Part shown: positions 26,401-40,300 of the stretch, in pieces
Position numbering within the stretch: position 1 is the stretch's first letter
How the letters are laid out: every line of letters begins with the position of its first letter
Assembly: GCA_036852015.1 (NCBI GenBank)
Contig: JAANDG010000036.1
Span: forward strand, 399,501-463,500
Length of the DNA stretch: 64,000 bases
Direction of reading: 5' to 3'
Source: Pelodera strongyloides
Lineage: Eukaryota > Nematoda > Chromadorea > Rhabditida > Rhabditidae
Translations under genes and position numbers: made by a program
The notes under the pieces: generated by a model
Told to the model about the DNA's origin: nothing
Databases searched by the model: none
Seen by the model: only the letters and a program-made list of their open reading frames with translations

Positions 26401-26742
26401 GGCAGCTGTAAATTGTAAATTCCCAAAGCAACATGGGCGCCTACTGTAAGTGCCACTCTTCAAATTCTCATTGATAGTGTATCGCATACAACAGAGTTGC
26501 CACCACCAATGCTATGGGCTATGGCCACCCGACGCCTGTTTACTTGTGTTACCGTCTAGTATCCCTACAGCCGTGACTTTCACTTAGCTTTCGTGCACCT
26601 GTCCTTGTTAAGCTTTAGCATTACGGATTCTATATAAGTGCTATACTGGGAAATGAAATGTTATTATCCGTGGCACCTTGTCGCCGACTAAGGTTGCAAT
26701 TTCTATTCAGTAAATAAGCACCTGGTTTCGGATCGGGAATTT

Positions 26743-26814
<72 letters not shown>

Positions 26815-29800
26815 CAACGAGATGCGAGAATGGGAAAGAAGAGAGAGAGGGGGAGGGAGAGAACCGATATAACAGGCAGTAGCCAATTTGTATGCTGCGC
26901 TAATTAAAGGATTTGTTCAATGGGAAAGCGGGAAAGCTTATGAAAGCACACCGTGCTCAAATTATAAAATGTCTCATATAATACACATACGGTGGAGGTA
27001 GAATTTGATGTTTGCACTGAAGAATTTGCCAATTAGCCAGGGTGGGCAATTAATAGGCGCCTTGACAAAAAATGTTAATTAACCTGGTCTATACCCTATA
27101 GATCAGGTGCAAGTCGGTGGACTGATAATCCAGAGCCCATATCCACCACACGATCCTTAGGGGAAATATTTCCTGGGGTGAGAAAGTAGCATTCTAACGT
27201 GATAGTCTCATTGTCGTGGAAAGACAGAGGTTCCCCGTGGGGAATCGAGTGGTGAATATGGCCTCAGGGATGCTGGGTTCGATTTCCGCGGGTAAACTTT
27301 TTGTGGTCTTCATTTACACCTATTATTGTTTTCAGGTAAAAGCAGAGAACAACAACTGTGGTGGTTCAAAACGGATACGATATTCGCTGCGGGAAACGAA
27401 GGAGGGAGGAGACAAGGTAAGGCGTTATTTAAAGCGGTATGTCACGTGGTTTTCAAGCTTAATCTTCGTAACTGCAGTCCCATGTTGTGTCCTTCTGGGC
27501 ATTTCCAGCACAACTGGAGCACATAGCATACACGAGAACATAGAACTTTCGAATAAGATTATAAAATCCACATTAGAACGGCATTGACAGTTTTAAAGGG
27601 ACAGATCCACGAGAAAAACAGTTTTCCTCAATTTACTTGTACAGAATGTCCGTAATTTCAGACTGTGAAAACCGCATTTCTTTACACCTAGAACTCACAG
27701 AGTTATTCCCCGGCAAATTGTTCGGCCAGGTTAATGCCAACTTTTTTCTCGTGAACCTGTCCCTTTAATTTTAATGCCTAACCTGTAATGTAAACTGTAA
27801 GCGTGTCAACTATGAAACATTAAAAATATAAAATTTTATTTCAGCACTTCTCAATTGACGCTCACAGTGGAACGATTTGTGTGGAGAAGTCTCTCGACTA
27901 TGAGACGACGAAAACATTTCAACTCACTGTTGAAGCACATGATCAGGGTGAGCACAATAATAGTCAGCGGTACCGGGGTGCACATATAGCGGAAGATGTG
28001 CGCGGCGAATACTTGGCGCATTTGCGGCGTACTTTCTTACTGGTGATGTCAGTGGTGCGGCAAATGTCCGTCGCAAATATTTCAACTCACTGTTGAAGCA
28101 CATGATCAGGGTGAGGGCATAATACTCAGCGGTTCTGTCGCGCACGAATAGCAGATAAAGCGTGTGTGACTAATACATGGCGCGCCCGTGGCACACGTTC
28201 GGCGCTCATTTGGTATACGTGCACGTGCCACGCTTTTTTGGTATCAGGCTTTCTCGACACAGTGCGCCACTTGTGCGTCTTCAACAATTTTCCGAATGTA
28301 TTTATAGTCACAGACATGATTAGAGCAAACTTTAAAGCAAACTATATCCATCCATATTTAGCTGCTTTTTATTTCAGCTAAATCTGTCAAGTTAGTGTTC
28401 GTATTGATAAATGAAAGCGTCACAAATCTTACATAAATTTGGTACTAGACGGAAATAACACATTTGCTAAATTTTTCTATTGAATATTGGGACATAATAA
28501 GTATCGTGAGCAATTGGGTTTCGCCACGTTATGAGGTGATTAGGTGTTGTAAACTAATGAGGTACTTCATATTTTTAAATAGGGATTATGACCAAAATTT
28601 TGAGCGAAATTGAATTCTTCCTGCGTGCACTCTGTTTGCCGAAATCTGGGCGCGAGTGTTGCGGCATGCTCGCACTTTTCGGGCAGGTGGGAGCATTTTA
28701 GGGAGCACGACAATTTTCTTGGGTTGGGGCTGCGTTGCCGCAATTATCACATGGCGGCAGCGAGATGCACTGGGCAGTGTTGTTTGTATGTCTAATTGGA
28801 AGTACAAATTACTTTGGTTTAGACATACTGTATGTCTAATTGGATTTAGCTAATTGCTTTGGTAATTACATAATATTTTTCAGCTGGAAATACTGCCACA
28901 TCCCTTGTCAACATTGAAGTTGAGGACGTCAACGACAATGTCCCGGTGTTCTATCCCTTACAGTATAATATTACTGTAAGAGAGGATCATCAGAGTGTTG
29001 GAGCAGGGAAGATGGCAGGCGGGCAGAGTGAGAAGAGTGACCCACTTCTAGTGGTAGCCGCCGAAGACGCAGACAGTGGAGAGTATGGAAAGGTATGTAA
29101 TTAACATGGCTAATTATAATGCTTGCTCATTGAGTTTATAAATTTGCACTTATTGGAAAACGCTTGTCCTTAGGGGCTATGCGCTATTTTTTTTTTTTTT
29201 TTTTTGGGAAAACAAGTTCTGTGTAGCCTATAGCATAATATAGACGTCGCCAAGGTAAAACCAGAAAGTTTCACCAAGAAATAGTATTATTTCAGATTCG
29301 TTACAAGATCGTGTCCGGCAATACTCGTCTTTTCCAAATCAACTCCACAACCGGTGAGGTATTCGCGTCGGGACCACTTAGCAAAGGTTTGTCATACTAA
29401 TTAAATAATTAATTAATTATCATACTAAGCACATAAGAAACAGAAGTTTGATCCATATGATTTAGCCATGAAAAGCTTTCAAGAGCGACTGCTCTTGGAC
29501 AGAATACACGTAACTGACTATCAAAACTGTATGTAATTGTATTTAACCAAGCTAAGTTAGTGAAGTGTAACACGACTTACAGTAAGAGTAAGAAGCGCAT
29601 GACCAAGAAAGCAATATAGGCATTAAATATAAGATACAAACAAAGGAAAACGCAAGATTTACAGGTGTATACACTCTGGAGATTGCGGCACACGATGGAG
29701 GTGGTCAATCCGGCTTGAAAACGGTACGTTTCATCTCTACTTTGTATATTTGCGGAGATCTAGGACAAATGTTGTCGCGCTGCCCAATGGTTTACGAGCA

Positions 29801-32800
29801 TGCTTTATGAAAGAAAATGAATCTCACATGCACAAGTACCATCGAACAGTTGATATTTTAATATTTTAACATTTCACAATTTGACTTTTTATGAATCGAC
29901 ATCAAAAAAATTAACACAATACACAGTAACTTCCATGTTTTCAGGCTACGGTCCAGATTACGGTACTTTCTGAATCGACCCCTGCACCGTCGTTCACTCA
30001 GTCCAAGTATGAAATATTCACGTCAGAAGACATACTTCCGGGAATATCGATTGGTGGTGTTGAGGCCACTGGTCCCTCCCCCATTCGCTACAGTATCTAC
30101 AGCGGGGACCCTGAACATCAATTCACCATCAACCCGGACACGGGACGGATTACGGTGGCGCGGTGGGTGCTTACTTTTATCAATAAAAGCTTACTGTAAT
30201 GCAAACAATAGTGTACGGTAATAAGAAAAAGAGACAAACACGGCTCATTCCTTTGGCTCACTGTTAGCTTGCGACGTTAGATGGGTTTTTTCTAACCTTA
30301 GACATTGATGCGCTGATAAAACAAGACCAACCAGATATTATTGCGAAGAATTGAAAATATTAATAACTTATGGCTTGTTTCGAAATAGCACACTGATTTT
30401 TTTTATTCTAGGTATTTGGATGCGGACAAGCACGATACTATTCTGTTGAACGTCAAGGTATGTGTCAAATATTTTGCAACGCAATCAATCAGTAAGTACA
30501 TCTCATTTCTTACGACAAAAAACTTGCGAAACCATATAAATCGCGAATTTATAAAAAGAAAAAGTAGATAATGTACTGATTTTTGACCAATCAATCGATC
30601 GATCGATCAATTAATCAATAATCGATATCATGCAGGATAATCAATAATGCTAATTTGAGGCCGAACTGGAAGGAGGTGGCTCAAACCACACACAAGTACT
30701 CATTCACATTGAAGATCACAACGATAACGCGCCTGAGTTTGCGATTCCAAACTTGGAGGTAAAGGATTTATTTTGTTTATTTATCGTTATTTTGTCGGAT
30801 CTAACGGCTCAATTCGTCGTTTCCCAAAGAGTCTAATCAAGAAACATGTACGAGATCGAAAGAGCCTAGACGCAGTTATCCATAGCGAAATTTAAAGTTG
30901 GCAAGAAGTAATATGGGGGGGGGCGTGGTCAAGTGGCAAGGCCCTTGTCCACCACGCCACCGGTCACTGGTTCGATCCCGGGCCGGAACCCCCTCACCCC
31001 ACCAAAGGTGTAAAAGTTGGTAGCTGGATAAAACCAGCGGAGATAAATCGACTTCCCGAGCAGATTGGCCACCGGGAAGTTTAAATGGCCAGTATGTCCA
31101 GCCTCTGAGCTGGACCCCGGTGCACCGTTTCCGCGGATTCGGTTGATATAACCCGGTTCACTTTATCTTTTACTTTAAGAAGTAATATATATATCCACTG
31201 CCGCATACGTATAGTTAGCTGACACCGCTTAATTTAGCTGACCGTCAGCGAAGACATCAAGCCGCAGGAGGCAATTTACGTCGTTCAAGCTGAGGATAAG
31301 GATAAGAAGAAGGTATTGTAGTCTGACTTGTATTCCTTGCTTTGTAATACGCGTTGTTTAGTTCTCAAATATCCAAATATCGTGTTGAATCGCAGAATGT
31401 TCAGTTATGGATCCAATGGCACTAACAAATAGCTGTTTTCCATATGACTGATCTTCAGCCGAGATTTTCATGGGTCTGACGATTTATAGAGTTCGGTATT
31501 TAGAATGGCGAGCTCTCCTACACTTTGGTCTCCGCATTCCCCGACTGCCCGATTATGGTACAACCTGTGACTGGACAACTCGTGCTCACTGGCCCGCTTG
31601 ACTATGAGAAAGTCAAGGAGTACAAGATCAAGATCAGAGCTCAGGTAATATTTTTTTTACCATGGGAGGAAAATACACCTTATCATTGGGTTATATCAAT
31701 CATTCAGCATTCTTATACTCTAGTTGAAACTCTTATACTCAACTATTTTTTTTTGTGCCTGGATACCTGTAACGATTCATAATTTATTATTCGGTATTTA
31801 GCGTAAAGTAGAGGATTAGTATCGACGGGCATATATGAAACGGAATTTATTGCTTAGATATGATCCGCTAGCAATACGTATACGGTAATAATAGAAAGTA
31901 TAAATTGACCCTTTACAATAGTTCATTGGGTTAAATAGGCTCGCATAATATTGAAAATCCCAAGGTCGATAAAACGAAATATAATCGCATACAGTCGATG
32001 AATCGAATATCACTTCAATATAAAAAATCTAGTCACGAATCATATCTTCTTATATATTACCGTAATACTCTCGGGGATATTTATGTTCTCCTCGAACTAA
32101 CGGTGCCGCGATAATATATGAGGTTTGGACAGTATTATAAAACATATCAATTTTAGGATCATGGTGTGCCACCGCGTTCCGCTGATGTGTCCGTTGTCCT
32201 TCATGTGTCTGATGTTAACGACAACGCCCCAGTATTTGAAAGGAATACGTATGTTGGAGAGGTGAGCGTAAGTTATAAATCAAGCATCGATAATTTACAC
32301 AATTGTCAGATCGTGTGACGGTTTAGTGTGTTAGTGTGCGCCTTAGCAACTCTTACTTGCCTAATTTGGAGTCTAAGTAGTTAGTATTCGTCGATAAGTC
32401 GAGCAATTTGTCATCTGGAACTCGTCGCCTATTGCTCAGGACCTCTGCGGAACATGTCATAACCAAAACTGGAAAATGAACTTTGAATCCACTTGAATAA
32501 AGGTGCACGCTCTTGTGGCGTAAAATATTAAAAAAAGTATTGTGTGTAACTCTATTTTTTATATAAATCAATAAGTTACTCAGGTTACCGAGCACTCACC
32601 ACCAATGACAAAAATCATACAAGTGAAAGCGAGCGATTTGGATTCAGACTCCAATGGAAGGATACATTATCGATTGGGTGAGTTACCGTATATTATCGAT
32701 TGAAATGGGCCTTTCATGACGTAACTAAAAATTAGTCATAAGCTTTAAACACTCTATTTGATCGCGTCCTTGAAGCCTAAAATATTTATTTTGTTCATTT

Positions 32801-35800
32801 AATCAATACAGTAGCACGATGGTAAGGTGCCTCTAGACATCATTAGATGGAAGAGAGGGTGGCGTAACTATCTTAATTGGACGTAATCTACGGTCCGTAA
32901 AAACGTAGCCGAGTCCCATACACATTGACAAAGCCTCATGTTCAGATCCTAGCGCCGGTGAATTCGGCATTGAATCGAAAAGCGGTGAGATTTTCGTAAA
33001 GAAAGACCTGGATCGAGAAGAAAAATCGGAGTATAATGTGACTGTTTACGCGGACGATGGAGGCGTGGTTGGTTTTCCTTTTTTTCTTCCGCTCCTTATC
33101 TTTCTTGTCCTCTCTCTGTCTCTGTCTCGTTCTCTCTATCTCTCTTCCTCGCTCGCTCTTTCTCGCTGAATACACGATACTATAATTTCCACTTTAGCCA
33201 CCGAAATCCTCGCACTGTTCTGTTCGCATAATCATCCGCGACATCAACGACCACTCTCCCGCTTGCGCCCCGACCGCGACGCTTACAGTATCTTTGGACG
33301 CGGACACAAGGAATCCCTTCGGGACGATCATTGCCACTGATCCTGATCAGGGAGAAAATGGAACCATCATCTACAGAAGTCAGCAGAATCACCCGTTATT
33401 TGTGGTGAAAGCGAATGGTGGGAATGAATATACAGTAATCAATATTTGTGAACATTTCACATCAAGATGAAATTTTTCAAAGAATTATTTAAATACTGGG
33501 TTTTGAAACACATCGAGTGCAGGAGCAACATTCTTATGCAGTAGCAAACGAACATAAATTAGAATAAAAAATCGAGCTAAATTCGAATAAATTAGCATAA
33601 ATACGTAAGAATTTATTTGGCCATGATGAGTTTCAAAAAACCGGACGGTATTTCGCTTTACGATTTGATTTATATTTGCTACTGATTTTTTTACAAAAGC
33701 GATTAATCATTCGCCAACCTTATACGCTGGCCAGACACAGTCGTGCTCAAACAATGGACAATGTATTTCTTATCAGGCCGCATTCGAACGTGGTTGTGTT
33801 TTTGCGTCACAAGAGAACTAGCAGTATCACAGAATGCAACAAGCTTCCATAAAGGAAAGCATACACTTCCTTTGACTGCAGAATATATGTATTTCTCAGG
33901 CGACGTCGTCTTACGTCGGCCCCTTCGCGATTCTTCCGAAGCCGCGGACACTCGTCTCTCGGTGGTCGCATCTGATGGAGGTCATCCTAAACGATCCTCC
34001 GTTTGTCACGTTACCATCAAAGTGGTCGAGGGAACCAGCAGTATAAAGCTCGTCAAACCGTTCCAAGAGAGTATCAGGTAATTTTAGGGCTTAGACTTGG
34101 CCTAAGCTAAGACTTAAACTTGGGCCTTGGTTTTAGGTTACAATTAAAGATAAGCATGAACTTAAAGTTAGACCGTCAATTTTTGTTAGGTGACTAGCTG
34201 AAAACTTTCATTTTGTTTTTTAGGATCGGAGCCAACTGTGAAGACGGATGCCAGCTGGCGACAATTAACGCTACAAATGTAGCCACGTGGCAGATTCAGA
34301 GCAGTGGTATGTTTGTTTGTTTCGTATTCAACGCCTTCCTGAAGTGAAGGCTATGTTTATTATATTACCGTAACAAACAACGTATACAAAACTAAATGTG
34401 TACAGATGCACGCCCCATGGAAGTTGGAATAAGCAAGCTCACCACAACACTCTGAAAATTTAATATGTTCAGACTAACTTCGGAATCAATATATTTATTG
34501 ATTATTGGTAATTATCGATTTGTCCTTCAGACATCTCCTCCCATTTTGCCGTGTCTTCTTCTGGAATTCTGTCGCTTGTTTCTCGGCCACCTCTTCATTC
34601 CACATACTCTCTCACGCTTGTGTTGTCGGATAGCGCAGGTCGTCAGAAGCATATTACGATCAAGGTACTACCGTACAGGAATACGACGGTGGGATACATT
34701 AAGATAAGAAGAGAGATAGAGAGAGAGAACGAGAGAGCTAGAGAGACAGAGAGGAATAGAAATGAGAGTAGCGACGCAAAATACATAATTTATATTTTAG
34801 GGTGATCGCCAACTCTTGCGCCTTACCTCAAAACTCCCAATTGGCAGTCAGCTGGCAACGCTCGGAGAGAAGAAGAACGACCGTTTCTACAGTATTGTTA
34901 ACGATGTACGGTAGTTTCTGTTTTTCTGCTTCTTCACTTCATCTGCTTTCTCTGTCTCTCTTAAACTCTAGCCTCCCTCGGTGTCTCTTTCTCTGAGCTG
35001 GCTCTTTCTCTCGGCTACAGGCTACAGGCTACAGTATCTTCATTTGCTTCCAGACCCTGCTGGTTGAGCTGGATGAGTCTTCCGGAATGATCTACCTCAC
35101 TCAAAGTCTGAAGCGACATGTTGGTGACGTCATCAACCTACACTTCAAACAGGTCAGAAACAGTTCAGAATGTTCAGAATGTTGAAGTACTTTGGTACGG
35201 ACCCGAAATTGGGATGCATTTACGGCAGACAGCATCTTTGTCACTAAACCTTTGCCAAGTATTCTCGACGTGCCGAAATATATGTTTTATGACATTTATA
35301 GCAAAACGAAAATAAAAAAATTAAGGTTTCACTCGACGACTTTGACTCGATCGACAAATTTCTATCCCTGGAAGTGGAGTACGGCGCGGCGGAGAGACCA
35401 AAATTTGCAAAGACTATGCAGAGGATGAACCTGTCGGAAGCTAGTACACTTGGTGGGAAATTTGGGGATAAAACAAAAAGATATAACGCAAACAACTGTA
35501 AACAGAGTAAACGCACAGAACATAAAACAAGAGAGTGAGTAAACGAACATATATACGAATCTTTATGATACTTTTGCTGTTTTTTTTTTCAGTTCTTTTA
35601 TCTATACTAGCACCAATACATGTACAATGTGTTAGTTCTTGCACGAAATAAACGACCGCTTAGCAGTTTTTATTATGAATAAAATAAATGAAGCTTTCAT
35701 GCCTCTCTAGAGCGCGGGTGGTTCAAAAAGCTCATAGCTCATGACATCATCGTAAAGTTAGAATGGTACTCTTAGGTTTCCAATCAGTGTCTGTATTTGG

Positions 35801-37301
35801 TGTTTTTACAGGTAGCGTGCTTCTAACCCTTTCCGCCAATTCATCAAAAGCTAATTCGCCCATAAACTACCGTATTCTGGATGGAGATGAATATTTTACA
35901 ATAGATCCAACAAGAGGCGATATCATACTACAGAAGGAGGTGGACTGGAGTATCGTGAGTTTATCGATTTATTGATTTTATTGAATTCCTTCAAACAAAA
36001 AGTAAGAGCGTTATTGAGTTCTAAGGCGTGACAGACAGCATACCATACAAATATTCAAACAAATCAGCATCTCGTCCTTACATACTAAGATATTATTATA
36101 TTAATATCAATTGGTATTCAGGCTCCTCAGTTGTACGCGGTTATTGAAGCAGAATCAGACGGAGCTACATCAACTGCTGTAGTACAATTTGATATCGTTG
36201 ATACAAATAACCATAGCCCGAGGTTTTTGAGGTAAGTTCGTAAATACTAAATACTTTCTACATACCATTAGTCAGTTAATCATTTAGCTAGCCAACCACC
36301 CAAATAAGATCACAAAGGCCAATTTACAATACCAACATGATACATGATGCTCAACTAGATGACCCGAACTACGTACAGTCCTCGAATTAGGAGAAAGCGA
36401 CTATTTCTCCAATAATATCTAGTTCATGAAACGTGTATGCGCGATAAATGTTTTGTGAAGTGCAACTTGGAAAACTGTATTACCATAACCATAGATGAAT
36501 AGTCAAAAATAGTCCATAATTTATTTATTTATTAAATAACACCACAGGGTGTGCATCACAATGAAATGATGAAAAGAAAGTAGTATATAACTCGTCGTGT
36601 TGTCGTTGATTAGCAAACCACAATTCCACAATAATATACCACAATTCGTAATACACAGGAATGCAGTTGTCCAACCTACATTTCAGTTACCAGGTGTTAT
36701 ACCCCCTTAACGTTCATTTCAGTTCGCCGTCCGTGCTTCTCTTTCATCCGCATCCGGCGCCGGTACACTATGTTGTGGCAGTTGACGACGACTCAGGGGA
36801 TAATTCCCGAATTACATATTCTATTGTTGGCGGCGACAACCAGAACTTTCACATCGATGAGAACTCAGGTGAGGATTAAATTGCATCAATGTGCAAACTT
36901 TAAATCCATCAAAATACCTACAACTCAGGAATTTTAGTCATAGACTGTTTTAGACCGTTTACCCAGCAAGACTATTAATAACTACAAACCACGTGCTGGT
37001 CCTGCCGAGTCCATCCATATTACAATCTTTGTTTCAAGAGATGACAGCCTGTTTTAAAGCGTACCCTAGAAGCGGAATTCTCAAAAGAGCGTATTTGTAT
37101 GGGAATGAGTTGTTCAGGGTGCGTTACAAAAAACGGCTGTTATTTCGCTTTGATTAAATTTATTTCAGGCGCGATAACTGTACTACAGCACATGGACAGC
37201 GATCAGACTCTTACCGTACGGGCCTCGGATAACGGAAATCCTCAGCGATTTACGGAACAGAAGATTGAGGTAGGGTCTTTCTTATCTTTCTCTTCTCTCT
37301 T

Positions 37302-37333
<32 letters not shown>

Positions 37334-40300
37334 ATTTCTCTCTCTTTACTTTCATTCTCACTCCCTCTTTCTTTTTCATTGTCCTTCTTTCTCTTTTTTT
37401 CTATCTATGTCGCCTGCTCTGCACAGCTCCTTCTAGTCTAATCGGCCGGAATTCCTTAAAAACAAAACTATGTGGCATGGCGTCATTCATATGTAAGAAA
37501 TGTGCAGTAGCTCCTATTATGGATCGATGATCAATATATGTGGTTTCAAATAATTTTATGCAAATGATCCATTTTTAGATCAAACTGCATCACTCAACGG
37601 CGCGCTGGCGATACTTTACGAAACCTGTTTATAAGGTAAATGCTGTATACTAGTGTACTATGTACGAACCGTTCAAGGTTATCAACGTAAAAAGCTTCAA
37701 TATAATCTTCGATATTGGTTCACATAGTTTAGTTCCAATTATTACAGGTTACTGTGGAGCATGACGCACAAGTCGGCGATACCGTGATCGAATTTCCTCC
37801 AACAGGTGAAAGTTGTTGTGTACTTAGGCAATTAAGCTCATGCTCAAAACAAAACAGGTCCCCAGGATCAAGTTCTAACCAAACCCGACCAGTACAACCT
37901 CCTATGTTATTTTTGTATTTCTACATGATACTACTATCATGTCAACAACGCGAACAATCTTTAAATATGAATTGCAGGACCACTCCGCTTTTCCTTGTTT
38001 CCGCGTGCTGCACCATTCGTGGTCGACGCATTCACAGGAGTCGTGAAGGTTTCCGGAAAATTGACCGCGGAAGAGATATATCGATTGACAGGTGGGTAAG
38101 ACCGATTTCATTGGCAAGGCATGGGATATGATCACCTCAAATTAACTTTTTGTTTATAATTTACTTTGTTCTTTTTATTAAAACAAAACAATTAGCGCCG
38201 GAATTCATTCCTCATGGAGGCGATAAGGTGAATTATCGATTAGTGCTTCAAAAATCGATATACTCGAGACATAGATGGTAACTGAAGATATCTATGGTTC
38301 ATTGAATGACTTACCATTTGGCAACATGAGAAAAAATGTAAAAGACAGTTTCTTGTTTCTTTTCAGTCTTCGTGGAGGAATCTGGTAACTATTCGGACCA
38401 TGCCTCTCTACTGATTACCGTAGGACTTTCCGGTCCCGCGCCGAATAACCTGAAGATCAGTTCGGCATCATGTTCCAACACTACAGTAACCGAGAACGCG
38501 CCTGTCGATAATTTGAAACAGATTGTCGCTGTGGGAACCTCGCCAAACGCTACGTTTCAAATACAAGGTAAAGGGGCTGCGGAGTCGAAAAGTTCGTTTT
38601 CTTTACTGTGGACCTTAGACTGTTTTCTAGTTATGTAGACACGAAACTGAGTAGATCTTTAGTTTTTTACTTATTTTTTGGAAACGCTTTACCAGAGGTT
38701 GGGATGTAATTTCGCAACTTACCTAGGGAACCATAATCAATAATAAAATAAACAATATTAATGCAATTGGTGCAAATTGCGGTAATTTTACTAGAAAATT
38801 CATCTTGTAATACTTGACTTGAACTTTTTACTAAAGTACAGTGATTTTTTAAAGGGATAGGTTCATCTCAAATCACCCCTCTTTTTATTGTTTTTATTAA
38901 GAATAACACAAGTTTCATTCACAATGAAAAGTAAATCAATCACAGAACAATACGCTTCGCAGAAGAAGCTTCCTTTATTGGAAAATAGGTGATCGGAAGC
39001 TAAAATCTAAACGCAAAAACTAATACCGTACACAGATCGGGCGGGATAATGGCAATTAGACAAATTACAAACTACACTCGGCCAAGTGCGATTAAATGCA
39101 ATTCACCGTGGGAAATAATGTCCTGCCGAGTGTAGTTTGTAACTTGGCTAATTGCCATTAGCCCGCGCGATCTGTGTACGGTATTAGTTATTGCGTTTAG
39201 ATTTTGGCTTCCGATCACTCGTTTCCAATAAATTAAGCTTCTTCTGCGAGGTGTATTGTTCTGTGATTGATTTACTTTTCATTGTGAATGATACTTGTGT
39301 TATTCTTAATAAAAACAATAAAAAGAGGGGTGATTTGAGATGAACCTATCCCTTGGGTAGGTGCAGCGACATTGTTGATTACAGAAAAATGGAATTATTG
39401 CCCTGAGCACAGAAAATCGCCTGTAAGCGGCCAACAAACCAAATTATTTTTAACCCGTCACCAAGCGGTCTCCAAATGGTTTGACCCAATGTGGTTTCCA
39501 ATAACAAGCAAAATATTTCCAGCCGGCAACGACCGAGATGCTTTTCGTATTGACGAGCGCACAGGAATAATATCGTGTAGGGCATTGGACCACGAAAAAC
39601 GATCAGATTACATACTCGTGATCACAGTACAGGATAATGGGAGATCGGTAGGTCGTGATAAGAATACAGTAATTGTTAAAGCGAAATACCGGCCGGTTTT
39701 TGAAACTCATCGAGTGGACCAGGATTCATTATGCAAATGAACATAAATTATAATAAAAAATCGAGCTCAATTCGAGCAAACTAGTATAAATAAGTAAAAA
39801 TTCAGTTGTCCACGATGCGTTACAAAACCGGCCGGTATTTCGCTTTAACAGGCTGATAATTTGCATAAAAGTTGGTATGTCTTGATGATTGGTTTATTGT
39901 ATTCGGTTTTATTTTCATTGGCATGTTTTTTTCTTCTCTATAAGGTTCATAAAGTCTCAGCGAAACCGATACAGTATCCCAAGGAGCCCCTGTATCTCAA
40001 ACTTCTTCCTGAAGCTAAATTCTGTAATGTAGCCTTCAACAGTAAATTACGGTAGACTACTACGGTAACCAAATTCCAGGACACCTGTACCGTTCGCATA
40101 GCGGTAAGCGACCTCAACGATAACGCCCCGCAATTCGACGCCGACACCCCGCAAATGATTACGATTGACGATTCAACAAAAGTTGGCGACACGTTGCACA
40201 AGTGAGTCTAGCTGCCAGGCGTTGTATACGCAAAAGATCTGTATAGTAATTTATCGAGCTATGCTCGATAAGACCTTTTCGCAAAACCGTCGCTCACCGT

